Translations under genes and position numbers: made by a program
Shown here: one piece after another, positions 13,001-24,900 of the stretch
Numbering within the stretch: the stretch's first letter is position 1
How the letters are laid out: each line of letters opens with the position of its first letter
Notes under the pieces: model-generated
Seen by the model: only the letters and a program-made list of their open reading frames with translations
What the model was told of the DNA's origin: nothing
Databases searched by the model: none
Source: Lutraria lutraria
Lineage: Eukaryota; Mollusca; Bivalvia; Venerida; Mactridae
Length of the DNA: 64,000 nt
Assembly: GCA_964023205.1 (NCBI GenBank)
Contig: OZ026843.1
Span: 2,403,029-2,467,028, forward strand
Direction of reading: 5' to 3'

Positions 13001-16000
13001 TTCTACATGCTTAAGTCCCCTAAATTCTAAGCTCATAAACATTGACACAGTTACTTCATCCATTCTGTCAAAACTACTGATTCACAAAGAATATATCCTT
13101 AAGACTCTGATTGATGCAATCAGTAAATTGAATTCATAGCATGGAATATTAGGTATGTGTACAAAAATGACAATAATAAAGTAGCTTAGGAATTTGAAAA
13201 CTTGAGACATTAATTACAGTGCTAAGTGTTTATAAGATATTGTACTGACCAGTCTATCACTTCAATGATTTACTTTGTTTACAAACAGGAAGCAATGCAA
13301 ACAAATTTGGACTGTTAACTGCTCATACTTAATATTTTATCAATAGATACATTGGGTCAAAATTGGGTCAATGTTTATTCACTGTGATCGAAATACCTAA
13401 ACATTTGAATGAAGTAGACATAATATTGCCTGCGCAGTAGTAGGTTCATACACTGTGTGACATTTTCAGAATTCCATAATAAAAATTACTGGTATGTGAA
13501 AAACAAAATAATTAGGGCAACAATAAAAGCCTAATAATTTAAAAACAGACTGCCTAAAATCCTCTGGCATTTTAATAGATGATTGAGGCCTGGTAAAATA
13601 AAAGAAATTACTGGCCCTCATACCCCATTAAATTCTATATTTTTATTGAGATACATTTCTGATAAGACTAAAATTACTTAACAAGTTGTTATTAACTGTA
13701 AGATTAAGTGCACAAATATTAAAGCTTACATTAGTTCAAACTATCTTTTGTTAATTGTCGACGGAAGCATTAAAATACAAAGTTGCTGAATAATATTTTC
13801 AAAACATTGACCTTGAAAAGACATACAACAGCACAGTATTTCAACACAGAATAGACTTATAACCAAAATGAAAACATATCGGGGAAAATATATCAAAATA
13901 CATAATTTTGAATTTGCGACCACAAATATTTTTACTAAGATTGATTGTCATTAGGAAATTTGTAGTTGTCAATGTATGTACTAGTACAGTAAGTACTTCA
14001 ATTATGATGTTTTTGTAGTAAATGAGAACACACATCATACTACTGGAACATGATATATAACATGTGCTAACTGAATAATACCTCATACTACTGGAACATG
14101 ACATAACATGTGCTAACTGAATAATACCTTTTTTAGTTTACATTAAATGATTTGAATGAATAGAGGGGGTAATGATGAACTGGTTGAGTGGTTAGGGATT
14201 CTGAGTACTCCGTAGTAATTACTCTAAGGACCTCACTGCTCTAAGTTTGAAACCCACTAGGGACATGTGAGGAAGCTTATAGATCAGCTAGCATTCAGAA
14301 AGTTGTTGTTTATACCTAGTGCACATCCAGGGCCTTCATCTATCAAAGCTAAAGCTAGAAATCGCCAAATAAATGACTCTCAGGCTGAGGGTGAAAAAAA
14401 CTTTACTTGTCACAAAAAAAGAAGAAGTTCCAATTATCTTATTTATTCATTTCTGACAAAATCTTTTCCAAATAGGTTTCTTATCATCTAGAACAAAATA
14501 TTTTCAGACCTTTATGACTGGATTAAAGTTACTCCGCCAACAAAATTGTTGTCTTAACAACACCTGATTTATAATGATCTGATTTTTCTTTGGTTCATTT
14601 TTTGGCAAAAGTTAGAATTGATGTGTCTGAGAAAAGAAAAAAAGAAACTAACACAGACACTGATCCATTACCAGAAAAACATGGCTGAAAACAAACAACA
14701 ATCAATTAGGAAAGATTTATTCTGACTTAGTTTTAACAGACGGGTCTGCCTTTCAATGTAAAATCAATTAATTCATTATTGTGTACAAATTTTATAGTAA
14801 ACTATTCTGTCAAACTGTATTTAATGATTACCTTACACTATAGGCTAGTATCATTCAGAGAGAAGTCATTCGTTCATAAATACATGTACAGTACAACCTC
14901 TCCAGAGCGGCCCAACCTCTCTATAACAACACCTTCAAAATTTCCCTAAGCTGATATTTACAATAAATTTAACCTCTATAGAGCAACAACCTTTAAAGAA
15001 TGGCCGATATTTGCAGCTCCCACAGGGTTTTGCTCTACAGCTCTAGGTTGTACTGTATCTGAAGGAACATAAGGAAGCAAATGCTCCACTTTATAAAGGT
15101 GAATTTAGCATAAAGAAAAGGGGTATCCATTTTTTTAACATCCCTGAGATGTATTTTAGAATTCTATTTTTTTATTTTTCACACTACACAGTAACACTGT
15201 TGTTCATAGTAATCTAGATTGTGTTAAAGTTATTCACTTATGAGTGTATTTCAAATACAAAAAAAAATGCTATAAAAAATCAGTTACCTAATGATAGGTA
15301 TTGATAACAATTATTTATTTTCGGAATATATTGTACATGACATTTTAAATATTATTTTTTCATTATTCAATTCATTTAATTCACAACAAATATTTCACAA
15401 AAATCAATGAAACAAATTTTTAAAAGATTGAAAGTGAATTAATTTATATATATGACTTTGTTTGTTTTGAAGTTTCGTCAAAGTCTTTTTTACCCTATGG
15501 AGAGAGTATAATTTACAAAATGAAAGAAAAAATGAGCCAAAATACTGACAGTATACTGTACATGTAACTGTGACAAGAAAATTTGTGTCTAAATTTATAT
15601 ATTAAATAAGACAGCATTTCACCACTTAGCAAAATGAGATAAAAAAAATACCCCAAAATTTAGAATAAACTACAACTTTGACATTCACTAGTCTAAGGCC
15701 TACATGTACATTTAAATAGAATTTTTATAATTCACCATCAACCAGGAAGAAGTTTTCAATCACTGCAATTTCAATGGCAAGTTAAATTTTATAAATGAAC
15801 GGAGCACTATAAATACTCATTTTTATAAGTGATTTACCCTCCTCTGTGGTCAAGTGGTTAAGGTCGCTGACTTCAAATCACTGTAACCTCTCACTGATAG
15901 AGGGTCGTGGGTTCGAGCCCCGCTAACGCCTATGTCTCTTTATGTGAGAAAGTAGGCAGGTGCTTACAGAGGATGAGAGTCTAGTACTGTTTAATCCCAG

Positions 16001-19000
16001 GAACAATGATTAGGTGAACTGTTCACCTCATATGATTCTGACTGTTGAAAAGGGGCGTAAAACTCGATATAAACAAACAAAAATTATAAGTGATTTTCTG
16101 ATTTTTTTGTGCTTTTGATCAACTCTGTATTTTCTGTGAGGGAAGCAGCTAGGAGAAGTCAATGTCAGTTATTAAGTTAATTCCTTAAAGATAAAAAGTA
16201 CTAAGTCCAGGAACCTACTCCAAGCTACCTAATTATTGTTGCCTTTTGTGAGAGATTTCAGAATTTTAAAAGTCAGTTTGAATGTTTTTCAACACACACA
16301 AAATAACCCATAGCAAGCTGAGTTTGTTCACCCCATAGTCTGAAGGTCCAGAAAAACTTAATTACATTAAATTCTTGAAAAGCCTCAGTCATGCCAATTA
16401 AGAGTCGAAATATTCAAATAATGATTTCATGATAAGACTCTAACATATTTTATAGGAACTTTTGTTTTTAGTACCAATTGTTCAATAATCAGAGCTGCTG
16501 GATAAGATCATTAATTTCATGGTGCAAAAAGTTATACATGTAATAATATCAAAGCATACAGCCTAACATATTGATCATAGAGTTCAAGCTGTAAAACATT
16601 AAAAGCTTTACGCTACATAGTGCTATAAAAGCCAGTAATATAACATGCATGTATGCAAGTGTTTGGCAAATAGACTCAGCTTATACCAGACAAAAAACAA
16701 TTTCCTTGTTTGTCTATTGAAATATTTCCAAATCTTTACATGACTAGATGATATCATCAATCATATCAAACAGTTTGCCAAGCTATATAGTGCAGTCAAA
16801 CCTGTGTAAGGGGCAACCTCTAAATAAAAGCCACCCTGTGAATAAAGGCCATTCTAAAAAACATCATTGATTATTTAGAACAGTATGACTTCCGAAACAA
16901 AGGTAGCCTGTCTATATAGACCACATCTTGTCTTTCCCAAGGGTGGCTATAGTTTACAGGTTTGACAGTATATACAAATAATAGATTCAACTCTAATCAC
17001 AATATCTGAAGTATACACACAGCAAATATATCCAACTGATATTAATAACCAACCTGATACTAACACGTTTCAAAATCAATTATTTCATGAATCGGTTATT
17101 TTAAAACTATTAAAGGCCCATTTGACAGCTATGGTCATTTTAGAGACGCCCCAGAGAGAGGGGAGATAAGATACAGGAGAACTATGCATTCATATCCCTT
17201 CACTCTACAAATAGTTTTTCCTACATGAATTCTTTACTGTGCCAGGTGTAAAGCACTGATACACGCCTTGCCCATTTTCCTGTGCTTTTCTAGACACAGT
17301 ACTTAACTCTGTAGTTGAGATGGGGACACTGAGAAATTCAAAAAGTGGAGCCGAGAATTGAACCCGCGACCTTTTCCCTTTGTAGTCCAGCGTATTACCA
17401 CTCAACCGCTTCCTTTCAAAAGTTAAAGGTCATTCATCCAATTCTTTCATGTATTCAATATGTTATTTTCTTCAAGCCAAATATCAAACCTCGAATTATC
17501 ATGCATGGAAATATACATGTCAGAAAAATACATAATTAATAATAATAATAATGTGTTCATATGTTTTACCTGAACTAACTGCTAGTGAATTTATGAACTA
17601 GTTAAACCTAAATATCTTTTCTGATATTATGTAATACCTTGTGTCAATCATATAAAACTTGCTTCACAGTAAAATCACTGCAGATAAGATAAACAAAAAT
17701 TTGTATTCATGAAATCATTCTGGTATTTAAGGGAGTGACAGTCCATTGAGTAAAGTTGAAGCATAATTATCTGAACTTCTATTCACCAAGTCTTGGTGGT
17801 TTACATAAAACCAGTAGGTAATATAAAATATTATTTCATGTCACCATAACAGATACAAATATGTAGATATACAAGAAAACCAGAATGATTTTGTACATGT
17901 GTCAATGAATTTAAAAGTACCTGTAGCTAAAATTTGAAACTTTATTGGAATCAAAGCTCTGAAGGTACTGCTGTTGTTCGGAACTACATAGCAGTCAAAA
18001 GTTGAATTTCTTTGTAGGGTGAGTTTTTGAATCCGAACGATAGTTCGCACATGAATTTCGATGCAGACTTAAGTACTACTAACGCTTTTCTACACCCGCA
18101 ATGCAGTTGTTAAAGCTGTTCCCGTTCCATGTGCTTTCAGTACTTTGATTTATGATTCCCATCTGATCACAAAAAGTAGTTAAGCAAATAGCATAATATC
18201 ATATAGTCTACATTACCTGCCTCTTTGTTTACTCAACTTTTGCAGAATGTAATATCTCACACATGAAGACACACTCGAAGAAAAAGTTACACGTTATAAG
18301 CATTAAATCAATCAATTACAATTTCCCGATGAACCACTTTTTTTAAATATCTGGTTGACACACAGTTATCATCGCATCGTCCATGAATTCAATGATGACT
18401 TCATACGTTTACAATAGAAGCTAGGAACCAGACAAATTAGCATATAAAGCACGAGGATTATGACGTCATTCTTCCTTGAAATGTGTACTGATAGTAAATA
18501 TTATAGTAATCCGAGGGACAGGATTGTTTAGATTTTTTACGCCTGTCTAGTATTGCTCGTTTACGATATTGCATAGACATCTGATTTTGACTTATATGTA
18601 CGTAATATTTGAATTTGTATTTATGCCATTAAACTGAAAAAAATGGAACTATGTTCGTAGGCGGAAGGTTAAATTAATGGAAGCTGTTCGGTATGCAGGT
18701 TTTCAATGAAAACTGAGCGATTTCTGAAATACGATAATAACTTTATTGTTCGTACCGAACAACAAAAATGACATCATGTATTTTTATAATTTAATGACAT
18801 AAATGATTGTACCCAGCACACGACTCCGTTTGTGACACTGCATTCTATACCTTACAAAATTATGAACAGCAAAGTCGATGGTCCCAATAAAATTTATTAT
18901 ATTACTGATCCATTACTGCTTCAAACAGAATTTTAATTTTATGTAAATTACATTATCATATGTAAACATTATATGGTATGTGACTTGTCCTAATAAAAAC

Positions 19001-20293
19001 TCCTATTTGTTTAAGTAATCTAGTCAAACTATTACTCATAATTTACTTAGATAAGGCATAAATGGTCAATGATTGGTTATAACAAGTGGGACTACCTGCA
19101 ATGCAAATTTTCAGAGCATATACAGTATTCAGATTCAAGACTGGCTTAACATTTATATTATAAATTATAATCTAGGGAAGATATATGTCAATGAGGAGAT
19201 ATATCTTAATTGATACATTTTAACTTTTATTGTTATCAAAATATATCATAAAGTTAACCATATTCTAATTACAATCTACAATCATGAGTGCACAGTAGCA
19301 GAGATATTTATGTGCTAGATGTGACATGTTAAGTAATAATCAATATATACATGTATGTATAATGTCGATTAATGATGAAATATAAAGCTTCACTAAAAAA
19401 ATAATATCTCTGAAAGAAAGTACAGCACTATTAAACTGAAATATTTATTTGTTTGAGTTTTATCCAGAAATTCATTGAAAGAGGACGTTGATTACAATTT
19501 GTACATAGCACAATTAATTGAACTTTCTTCCTTATTAATAGATTAAATCATTAATTATAATGTACAGATATGACCAGGACTTCCACATAAAAGGGAACAT
19601 AAAATAGCGTCCTTTATATATGCAATCAATGTTTAGAATAAATCTTAAATCTTCAATCTAAGCAAATTTGCAGTGTATACTTGTCTTCGCTCAGACTTAA
19701 GGGGGAAATAATTAAAATGTTACTTATGGCCAGATATTTTCACTTTCTGGTATGTCTTAAATTTACTCAATTCCAGGCAATAACCAATGATAATGTTTGT
19801 CTTCTCTAAAAAGTAATAAATCAGAGGGGGGAGTCATCATATCTATATTGCAAATGACAATTATGCACTGGTATTGTACTGTACACAATATCAGATAATT
19901 GAATTTTAATTGAAACTGAAAGTCAACGATGACTTTGTCATTGAGAAAACTGCATTAGTTAACATAAATGATGCATTTTACAGTAAACCTGTTTTTACAA
20001 TCTACCAAAAATGGGCACATATTTCACCAACAGGCCACTATAAAGATTGTCATATCAAATAACCTACGGTGATTCGTTTGACAACTGTCACCGAAAGTTG
20101 TACACACCTGCTAATAGGACCATATTTTACAAGAAAACTAAATAAACAACACGGCTACAAAAGCACAGATAAATAAGAAATTAAAAATTGAATAAGAAAG
20201 TATCGAGCAATTTAACAGACTTACTAGAGTTTTTTTACGACTCAAAATTCTTCCAGCTTTATTTAAAATCCCTCCTTTATTATGTTCGGCCAT
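1041..20293 (-). CDS. BIN1/amphiphysin-family N-BAR protein, 5' exons 1-3 (partial)
   Basis: Coding exons on the minus strand are 20225-20293 (start ATG at 20293), 1511-1591 and 1041-1095. All have canonical splice sites (donors GTAAGT, GTAATA, GTAAGT; acceptors ATAG and TTCAG) and phases 0, 0, 1. They give 68 residues. Exon 1 reads MAEHNKGGILNKAGRILSRK plus KTL, an amphipathic basic helix like the N-BAR helix 0. Exon 2 begins VLQSLGKQEKTTDD, the counterpart of VLQKLGKADETKDE in BIN1 and amphiphysin. Exon 3 carries FQKDLRNYIHCAR, matching LQKDLRTYLASVKA. This family bends membranes in endocytosis and in muscle T-tubules, usually with a C-terminal SH3 domain (not in the window). Exon 1 is linked to exon 2 by phase and homology across 18.6 kb, so that join is less certain than exons 2-3. 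It could be BIN1, BIN2 or amphiphysin; the N-terminus alone cannot decide. The more divergent BIN3 is a poor match. Confidence 0.8.
2826..3032 (+). mobile_element. tRNA-headed SINE, family C copy
   Basis: The head contains a box-A-like AGAGTGGTTATGGTC and, about 40 bp on, a box-B-like GAGTTTGAATCCCATC, as in RNA polymerase III promoters of tRNA-derived SINEs. The body continues with CACATGTGAGGCAGCTGTCCAGCTAG. It ends in GTTAAACCCCAAAGAAAAAC, a short A-rich tail. Related copies are at 14172, 25735 (decayed) and 38330-38497 (reverse). Confidence 0.6.
3553..5320 (+). repeat. Pearl-like element with ~160-bp core repeats in a 320-bp higher-order array
   Basis: The element starts with a near-perfect palindrome, AGGGCCATGATGGCCCT, then GCTCACC. 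It ends with a double-stemmed hairpin, AGCTCACC (5282-5289) pairing with GGTGAGCT (5309-5316), then AAAA. The core repeats the landmark GCCAATTTTG at 3671, 3831, 3986, 4151, 4306, 4470, 4625, 4789 and 4953. Spacings alternate near 155 and 164 bp, so units pair into a ~319-320-bp higher-order repeat. A GC-rich ACG-type tract (about 5225-5270) precedes the 3' end. This order (palindromic head, core tandem repeats, microsatellite, hairpin end) is that of oyster 'pearl' elements, which have been linked to Helitrons/Helentrons. Confidence 0.8.
6900..7018. mobile_element. Decayed pogo/Tigger-type MITE
   Basis: The right terminus is clear: CACAGGTTTGACTG followed by TA at 7019-7020. Upstream is the internal pattern CCTCTGAATAAAGGTCACCTGTCAATAAAGGCC, shared with copies at 16793, 26441, 37206 and 37646. 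The left terminus is not recognisable; about 6900 is a guess. Confidence 0.55.
7157..8104. mobile_element. Tigger/pogo-like non-autonomous DNA transposon, 948 bp
   Basis: The left end is CAGTTGAATCTCGTTATGTC and the right end is GATAACGAGATTCAACTG. They form inverted termini of about 18-20 bp flanked on both sides by TA (7155-7156 and 8105-8106), the target duplication of the Tc1/mariner-pogo group. Both ends carry subterminal reiterations of a TTATCTCAAA-like motif. No transposase frame is visible inside. Part of the left flank is open for about 70 codons, but that looks incidental. Confidence 0.8.
8867..9306 (+). repeat. Pearl-like element with ~144-bp core repeats
   Basis: The landmark GCCATAACTCA recurs at 8935 and 9079 (144 bp), each followed by a TGCACAACTTGG segment and a GCTGAGAAAT-type block, giving about 2.5 units. 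A tetranucleotide tract (ACCAACCAACCAACCG, about 9230-9250) follows. The element ends in a hairpin-like CCCCCATATA...GGGGGTATAAAA. The architecture matches the longer arrays but the sequence family is different. Confidence 0.65.
10420..11130 (+). repeat. Left inverted arm: about three tandem units
   Basis: The unit landmark TACCGAAAACAACTTATAT occurs at 10481, 10686 and 10904. The CCTTCGTRCCGAAAACAA landmark occurs at about 10661, 10878 and 11093. Spacing is 205-218 bp. Each unit also contains a TTTCGAGTTAAAATATTG block and an AAGTTATGAAGATTTRTAAA block. The minus strand is open over long parts of the arm and encodes repeats of LTRNFVYD/H-like sequence. Because the units are not all multiples of three, I read this as incidental. 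Confidence 0.75.
11133..11483 (-). CDS. Ser/Asp/Glu-rich reading frame inside the inverted-arm element, internally duplicated
   Basis: This is a 116-codon frame from ATG at 11483 to a stop just short of the left arm. I do not recognise a family. It holds two tandem copies of one module. The first runs FTVNVCVSSLESEVSK...LDTSMLQGESLDSI (46 residues). The second has a 7-residue insertion (ETDAHPLY region) and ends LDTSLLQGESLDSI. A third, partial start (VTVN) follows. The product is acidic and hydroxyl-rich with two Cys, no membrane segment and no signal peptide. A few codons in frame upstream of the ATG (SDEE) suggest the frame could begin at a splice acceptor near 11500. The base composition is clearly less AT-rich than the arms. 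It may be a captured host exon or a transposon accessory gene, or it may not be expressed. Confidence 0.4.
   Translation of the reverse strand: MEIDLLFTVNVCVSSLESEVSKDSDATASDTVPRVSDSLDTSMLQGESLDSIFTVNACVSSLESEVSKETDAHPLYSDATASDAVPRVSDFLDTSLLQGESLDSIVTVNTTVPSIE
11665..12598 (-). repeat. Right inverted arm: about four tandem units
   Basis: This is the reverse complement of the left arm, with one more unit. The GTTTTCGGTACGAA-type landmark appears near 11700, 11928, 12143 and 12352 (spacing about 209-228 bp). The shared block TTTTAACTCGAAATTTCGTA appears in each unit. The outer end has three close copies of TTGTTTTCGGT, mirroring the three at the left outer end. Plus-strand frames of about 90 codons overlap here with repeated LTRNFV and NISCFRYSE-like segments, matching the minus-strand frames in the left arm. 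Confidence 0.75.
14032..14130 (+). repeat. Tandem duplication, ~47-bp unit
   Basis: Two adjacent copies of a unit beginning CATACTACTGGAACATGA and ending GTGCTAACTGAATAATAC. They differ by a few bases (ATATATAAC versus CATAAC). It appears to be a recent local duplication. Confidence 0.75.
14172..14330 (+). mobile_element. tRNA-headed SINE, family C copy (partial)
   Basis: The head reads GGTTGAGTGGTTAGGGATTC (box A like), followed by TAAGTTTGAAACCCACTAGGG (box B like), then ACATGTGAGGAAGCTTATAGA. It resembles the 2826-3032 copy. The 3' part is decayed and its end is uncertain. Confidence 0.5.
14889..15055. mobile_element. pogo/Tigger-type MITE, 167 bp
   Basis: The termini CAGTACAACCT and AGGTTGTACTG are perfect 11-bp inverted repeats. 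They are flanked by TA on both sides (14887-14888 and 15056-15057). The interior has no coding capacity and contains inverted CTCTATAGAGC-like blocks. Confidence 0.8.
15837..16080 (+). mobile_element. tRNA-headed SINE, family A copy
   Basis: Box A lies in GTGGTCAAGTGGTTAAGGTC and box B in GTGGGTTCGAGCCCCGC. They are followed by a conserved body (GTGAGAAAGTAGGCAGGTGC, GAGAGTCTAGTACTG, GTTAGGTGA-like) and the tail GGGGCGTAAAACTCG...AAACAAACAAAA. A close second copy is at 32689-32940. The body contains no coding frame. The tRNA half is intact enough that a tRNA gene finder may flag it, but it lacks a proper acceptor stem and anticodon arm. Confidence 0.75.
16793..16968. mobile_element. pogo/Tigger-type MITE, 176 bp
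   Basis: Termini CAGTCAAACCTGT and ACAGGTTTGACAG, with TA on the right (16969-16970). Inside are the family hallmarks GAATAAAGGCC, CATTGATTATTTAGAACA and GGGTGGC. Confidence 0.75.
17100..17421 (-). mobile_element. tRNA-headed SINE, family D copy, reverse orientation
   Basis: On the minus strand the head is AGGAAGCGGTTGAGTGGTAA (box A) with box B in CGCGGGTTCAATTCTCGG. A long body follows and ends near CTGTCAAATGGGCCTTTAA. A fragment with the same 3' segment (GGCCCATTCGACAGACACGG region) lies at about 61715-61765. The tRNA-like head is well preserved but continuous with the SINE body, so I do not call it a tRNA gene. Confidence 0.6.
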
Positions 20294-21927
20294 CTTTGTG
20301 TATTTCTTTCAATGACCCATGTGTCGGCGACTTTGATTGGTTAAAATCTCGACTGTGAGAAATTGTAAAGTATAGTCTGTTTTGACATTCCTGTTTCACC
20401 CAAGCGTAGCGGTAAACAGTGATTGTCACGCCCCGTGCACATTCTGAATCGCCATATAACTGTAAGATATGCGTTATCTGCAACGGCCAAATGTTTTGTT
20501 CATTCGATTTCATATACAAATCGCATAATTTGGACGAATGATTTCGAAATTAAGATTTTGGTTGAGATTAAAACCAAGCGTTTCACTTAGTTTCAATTAT
20601 CTGTATCAGAGACGTATATAATACTATACCGTCTCTGTCTGCATGTATACTAGTATAATAATTATGTACTTGAACCAATATATAATTACGTAAGTATATT
20701 TATAAAAACTATAAGTGCGTTCAAGATGTTATACTGACATGTGGGAAATTGTATTATTCTTTAGACATTTAAACACAGTGTCGTTGATAGACTATATAGC
20801 TTCTGTTTACATATAATGAAACCAAATACCTATATGTACATGCATGTATAGATCTTTGATGAAACGAATCAAATTTCATTTAAATGAACATTTATAAATA
20901 AGTGCATCTTCAAATCATAAACATGTAACAAAAATGAGACGGGCGTAATAGACTATAAACTTAGAAAATCGATATGACAGGAAAGCTTTAAATATTATAT
21001 TATCATTTACATAGCGTACGTATGCATGCTGTATACATGTCACTTGGGACAAATATACATCTACGTGTATACATACTGGTACCAGACAATGATAAACAAT
21101 GATCAGAATATTTCATTGGACACACTTTTTGTTTCATAAATTATGTGGTTGATTTTTGTTTAAGACGTATTCGGCGGAACCCTATTAACAGTTAATATAC
21201 GGACACATGTACTTCATTTAAACACATACATAGAGAGCGTCATTTGCTCTACATGGGGTAAGGGGCATAAAAATGTTCGTCGTGGGTGGTGTTTTTTCAT
21301 CTAAATACTCATTCTGGATATTATATATATATGATTCATTTGTTTACAGTCCGTGGTGGGATACGAGATCTACATCAATGTCAATGTTTCCGTTTTATAC
21401 CAATTAACATCATCATCGTGACATCTAATGCATTTATATAATCTCATACATATATACATTGGTTGTTTTCTACGTGCATGTATGTTATGCAACGTTGACA
21501 ATATTGTAAGTAAGTTTTATTTGAGTATACATACATTTCACAAGTGTCTTTCAAATGAATAGTCCGGACATAATTTTCATATACATGAAGGGCAATTAAT
21601 TATAGATCTGACCATTTATATAGGATACATGCATCTAGCTAATTTATGAAAGATTGTTGGTAGCAGAAATTAATATAATTACCAATTACGCCAGAACTTC
21701 ATCCATCCAAAATGGATAATCATAAAGAAATTAAACAGGGCCATTTGTTTGGCAATTTGGCATATTTCAGTATTCCCGCCATTGCACAAAGCACGGGAAA
21801 GTACGGTTTCAATTTTGAGTCTCCTTTATCATATTACTGAAAGCGTTCAAGCGCCTACTGGTTGATGAAATTAAATGGTCATTTGCAACTATTTCTTTTT
21901 ATTGCTCTGTGATTTTGTCATCTTATA
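20294..21927. promoter_or_regulatory. Divergent upstream spacer between the BIN-family gene and PHF14
   Basis: The two genes start 1.63 kb apart and point away from each other, so both promoters should lie here. I see no convincing TATA box at a sensible distance from either start codon, as is common for broadly expressed genes. No repeat family, MITE or SINE was recognised in the spacer, in contrast to the flanking introns. Confidence 0.5.
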
Positions 21928-24900
21928 ATGGCTGATGATGGTGATACTGATGAAAATGATACGCATGTTGGATTTCTGTACCGAGCAATGAGTGAGTTGA
22001 CATTGTATGATAATCATGTGCGCGGTGCAATATGAATAGATTTCGGATATTTATTTTCGGATAACAATGTTTAAAAAATTTCTTAAAAAAATAAAATCAA
22101 CTTCCCTATTTTTCAGAACGAATTGAAAATGCAGTTTGTTTGATTTTCAATGAAGAAAAAAATGTTTGTTTTTACTTTTAGGAAACAGGGACCCAGGAAA
22201 GCGAAGAGTGAAACCAGTTCAGAAGCATTTAATTCAGGTAAACTTTGGTGGAGATGACAGTGAAAATGACAGTGATTACCAAATAAAAAATTCAGGTAAT
22301 TTGGACTGCTTTTACATGAATTTTGCAGAAATTTGATTAATTTCATCTATAAATGTCACACCCCAAGTGGGGACTGGACAAGCTTGCATAAATTTTCATT
22401 GATGAGTTATGTGGCCCTGTAGTTAGTGTAGGCCTTGTTCATAATGTAGTGTACTTTTTGTTCTTTAGTCACTTTCCGTTAGGTAGTGTCATTGAGTTAA
22501 TTAATCAGCTGATATATCTGTCACTTATTCAGTTTCCTTCAAAGAGTGCAGTTGCTTTCTAATAGTTCAGTTGGTTTATTCTGTATCCATATGCATCTAG
22601 TTTATCTGTAGCTAGAGCATCCATCCAAATAACTTTTCTATCTGAATGACAGTTATAAGTGAGTTCAACATACCTTGTATGATTAGTTACCGAGATTAGT
22701 TAAGACTATAATAAGAGTCATTCATTAGTTGAGAATAGTTAATTCATTGAGAGTTGCTGTGTACCATATTATGAATAAACATATATTTTGATAAAGACAT
22801 TTCTTACCTTGGGTTTACTCTATATATTTTGATAAAGACACTTCTTACCTTGGGTTTACTCTATCCCCCATTTAAGTGCAAGGTTACAGGTTACATGCAA
22901 CAAAATATATAAATAGTCTAGAAATGAATGTTTGTAAAATGTAGTGAGTTGAAACATAGAACTACATTTCTGAAAATCTTATTGTTTTCTTACAGATATT
23001 AGTGATGATGATGAACAAGAACTTGAAACTGATAATGAGGCTGTTGATAATGATTCAGAAAATAAAAATCATGAATCTGGTAGGTATATTGTTATGCATA
23101 ATTGGGTGATGTAGAACATGTTATATACTAAAAAAGAATCCTGTATTTTATAAGAATTATCACTATAATTGAATTCATATTAAATGGCTTGAATTTGTCA
23201 TTAAATTAATGCAGTATAATTTTAAATTTTCAAACAGAAGCTGTGTCCTCGGTAAAGAGTGACATATCTGACAATGACACAAGTGAACTTAGTTCTGGTG
23301 ATTCAAGTGATGACGAAAGTAGTGAAGAAGAAGACAGTAGAAAACAACCCAGGAATCTCTTTGATGCTATTAATACGGACGATGATGAGGATGATGAAGA
23401 TTATGTGCCAAAGAAGAAACTTAAACATGTTGAAAAACATGTAGAAAAACAAAGAATAAGATCCCCAGTTGAAACTCCTAGTGACATACAAGAATCTCAA
23501 CATACTCGACCTATGAAAGTACTCATTTGCTGTGTTTGTCTTGGGGATATCAGGTAGTTAGTATTTTTTGTGATACTTTGGGGTTCCAATCAAGCATATC
23601 GTTGTGTATATGAACTTAGGAAACAAAGCTGTTTTCATGGATACATTCCTGAGTATATGCAAAAGAAGTGATTCTGAAATATTTTGAAATTGAATCAGCA
23701 TTGTAACAAAGAATATTGATTCTCTTTGTAAGTGTCCTTGTATATGGACAGGTTTACAGTTGTCTGCTGAATTTGGTATGACCATTTTAATATCATATTC
23801 TCATAACCATTTGGGAAGGATCATAAGGAAAATCTTCTTTTTTTCAAGATGGTCAGTGGAACTTGAAAAATAATGTTTTAAATATACTTCAGTGAGACGG
23901 ATGATGAGATTGTGGAATGTGACAATTGTGGTGTTGCTGTACATGAAGGTTGCTATGGTATCAGTGACAACCAATCAGCTGCCAGCACTGAATCTTCTGC
24001 CAGTACGGAACCATGGTTTTGCGATGCCTGTAAAGCTGGAGTGAAGCCGGTAACATTATCAGAAATCATTGATTTACCTCAATACTTTAACTGTATTTCT
24101 CAGCTCTTGCCAATTACTTTTAAATTTAACTCATAACTGTATGTATACAATTTACATCTGATTTGTGAATTAAATATGACTGTGAAGTAATATATTTCAA
24201 CCTTGTTATTTTATTATTATTAACATAGTAAACACTATTATTTTATTCAGATATAATTATCAAGTAAGTTAAAATGCAGAAATTTTGTGTAGTATTTTGA
24301 AAATTACTTGTATTACAGTATATACAAAAGTACTTGTTTTTGAAAGATGCTCATTTCCTGTCATTTTTCATAGTAAAAGCTATTTAAAATCAGCTAAGCA
24401 TGTATTGATTGTATGTTCTATTATATTTCAGGATTGTGAACTGTGTCCAAATGAAGGTGGTATATTTAAGGAAACTGATGCAGGAAAGTAAGTGATGAGT
24501 TATTACTCCAATATCATGTACAATAAATGTTTGGAAAATCTAACTCTGACATAGGAAACCTGTCCTACTGGGAGCTTCATCCTATGTGATACAGCTTAAT
24601 CTGTTAGTACAACTGTTTTACCTATAATAACTATAAATTGACAAATGGTTATATTGTGTTTGCCTGAGTCTGTTTTATTGGTCTCAATTCAAGCATTTTT
24701 TTGTTAAAATTTACTTAGAATTATGTCATTCTCTTTAAATGGTACTCAACGTTTGCTTGGTTATTTCATTGTATATTGTCATGTTAGACTTTTGTCTATT
24801 ATTAAATGTTTTTATATTTACTTGTAGGTGGGTCCATCTTGTCTGTGCCTTGTATACACCCGGAGTTGCATTTGGTGATGTAGACAAGCTTTCCCCTGTG

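Larger units (their letters stand above)
1592..20224. other. Large intron 1 of the BIN/amphiphysin gene
   Basis: This 18.6-kb interval has no convincing exon on either strand apart from the transposon reading frame at 11133-11483. Repeats listed separately occupy 2826-3032, 3553-5320, 6900-9306, 10411-12607, 14032-15055, 15837-16080, 16793-16968 and 17100-17421. I see nothing definable in 1592-2820, 5321-6890, 9307-10410, 12608-14030, 15060-15835, 16080-16790 and 17425-20224, beyond a weak decayed MITE-like patch near 5780-5930. Confidence 0.6.

Noticed and set aside
17340..17421. Possible minus-strand tRNA gene
   Set aside because: Boxes A and B are good, but the sequence runs straight into a SINE body, and a piece of the same body recurs near 61720.
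23259..23503. Overlapping frames in PHF14 exon 4
   Set aside because: They are shadows of the acidic, GA-rich coding exon. The retained frame continues into the PHD1 residues ICCVCLGD and joins exon 5 in phase.
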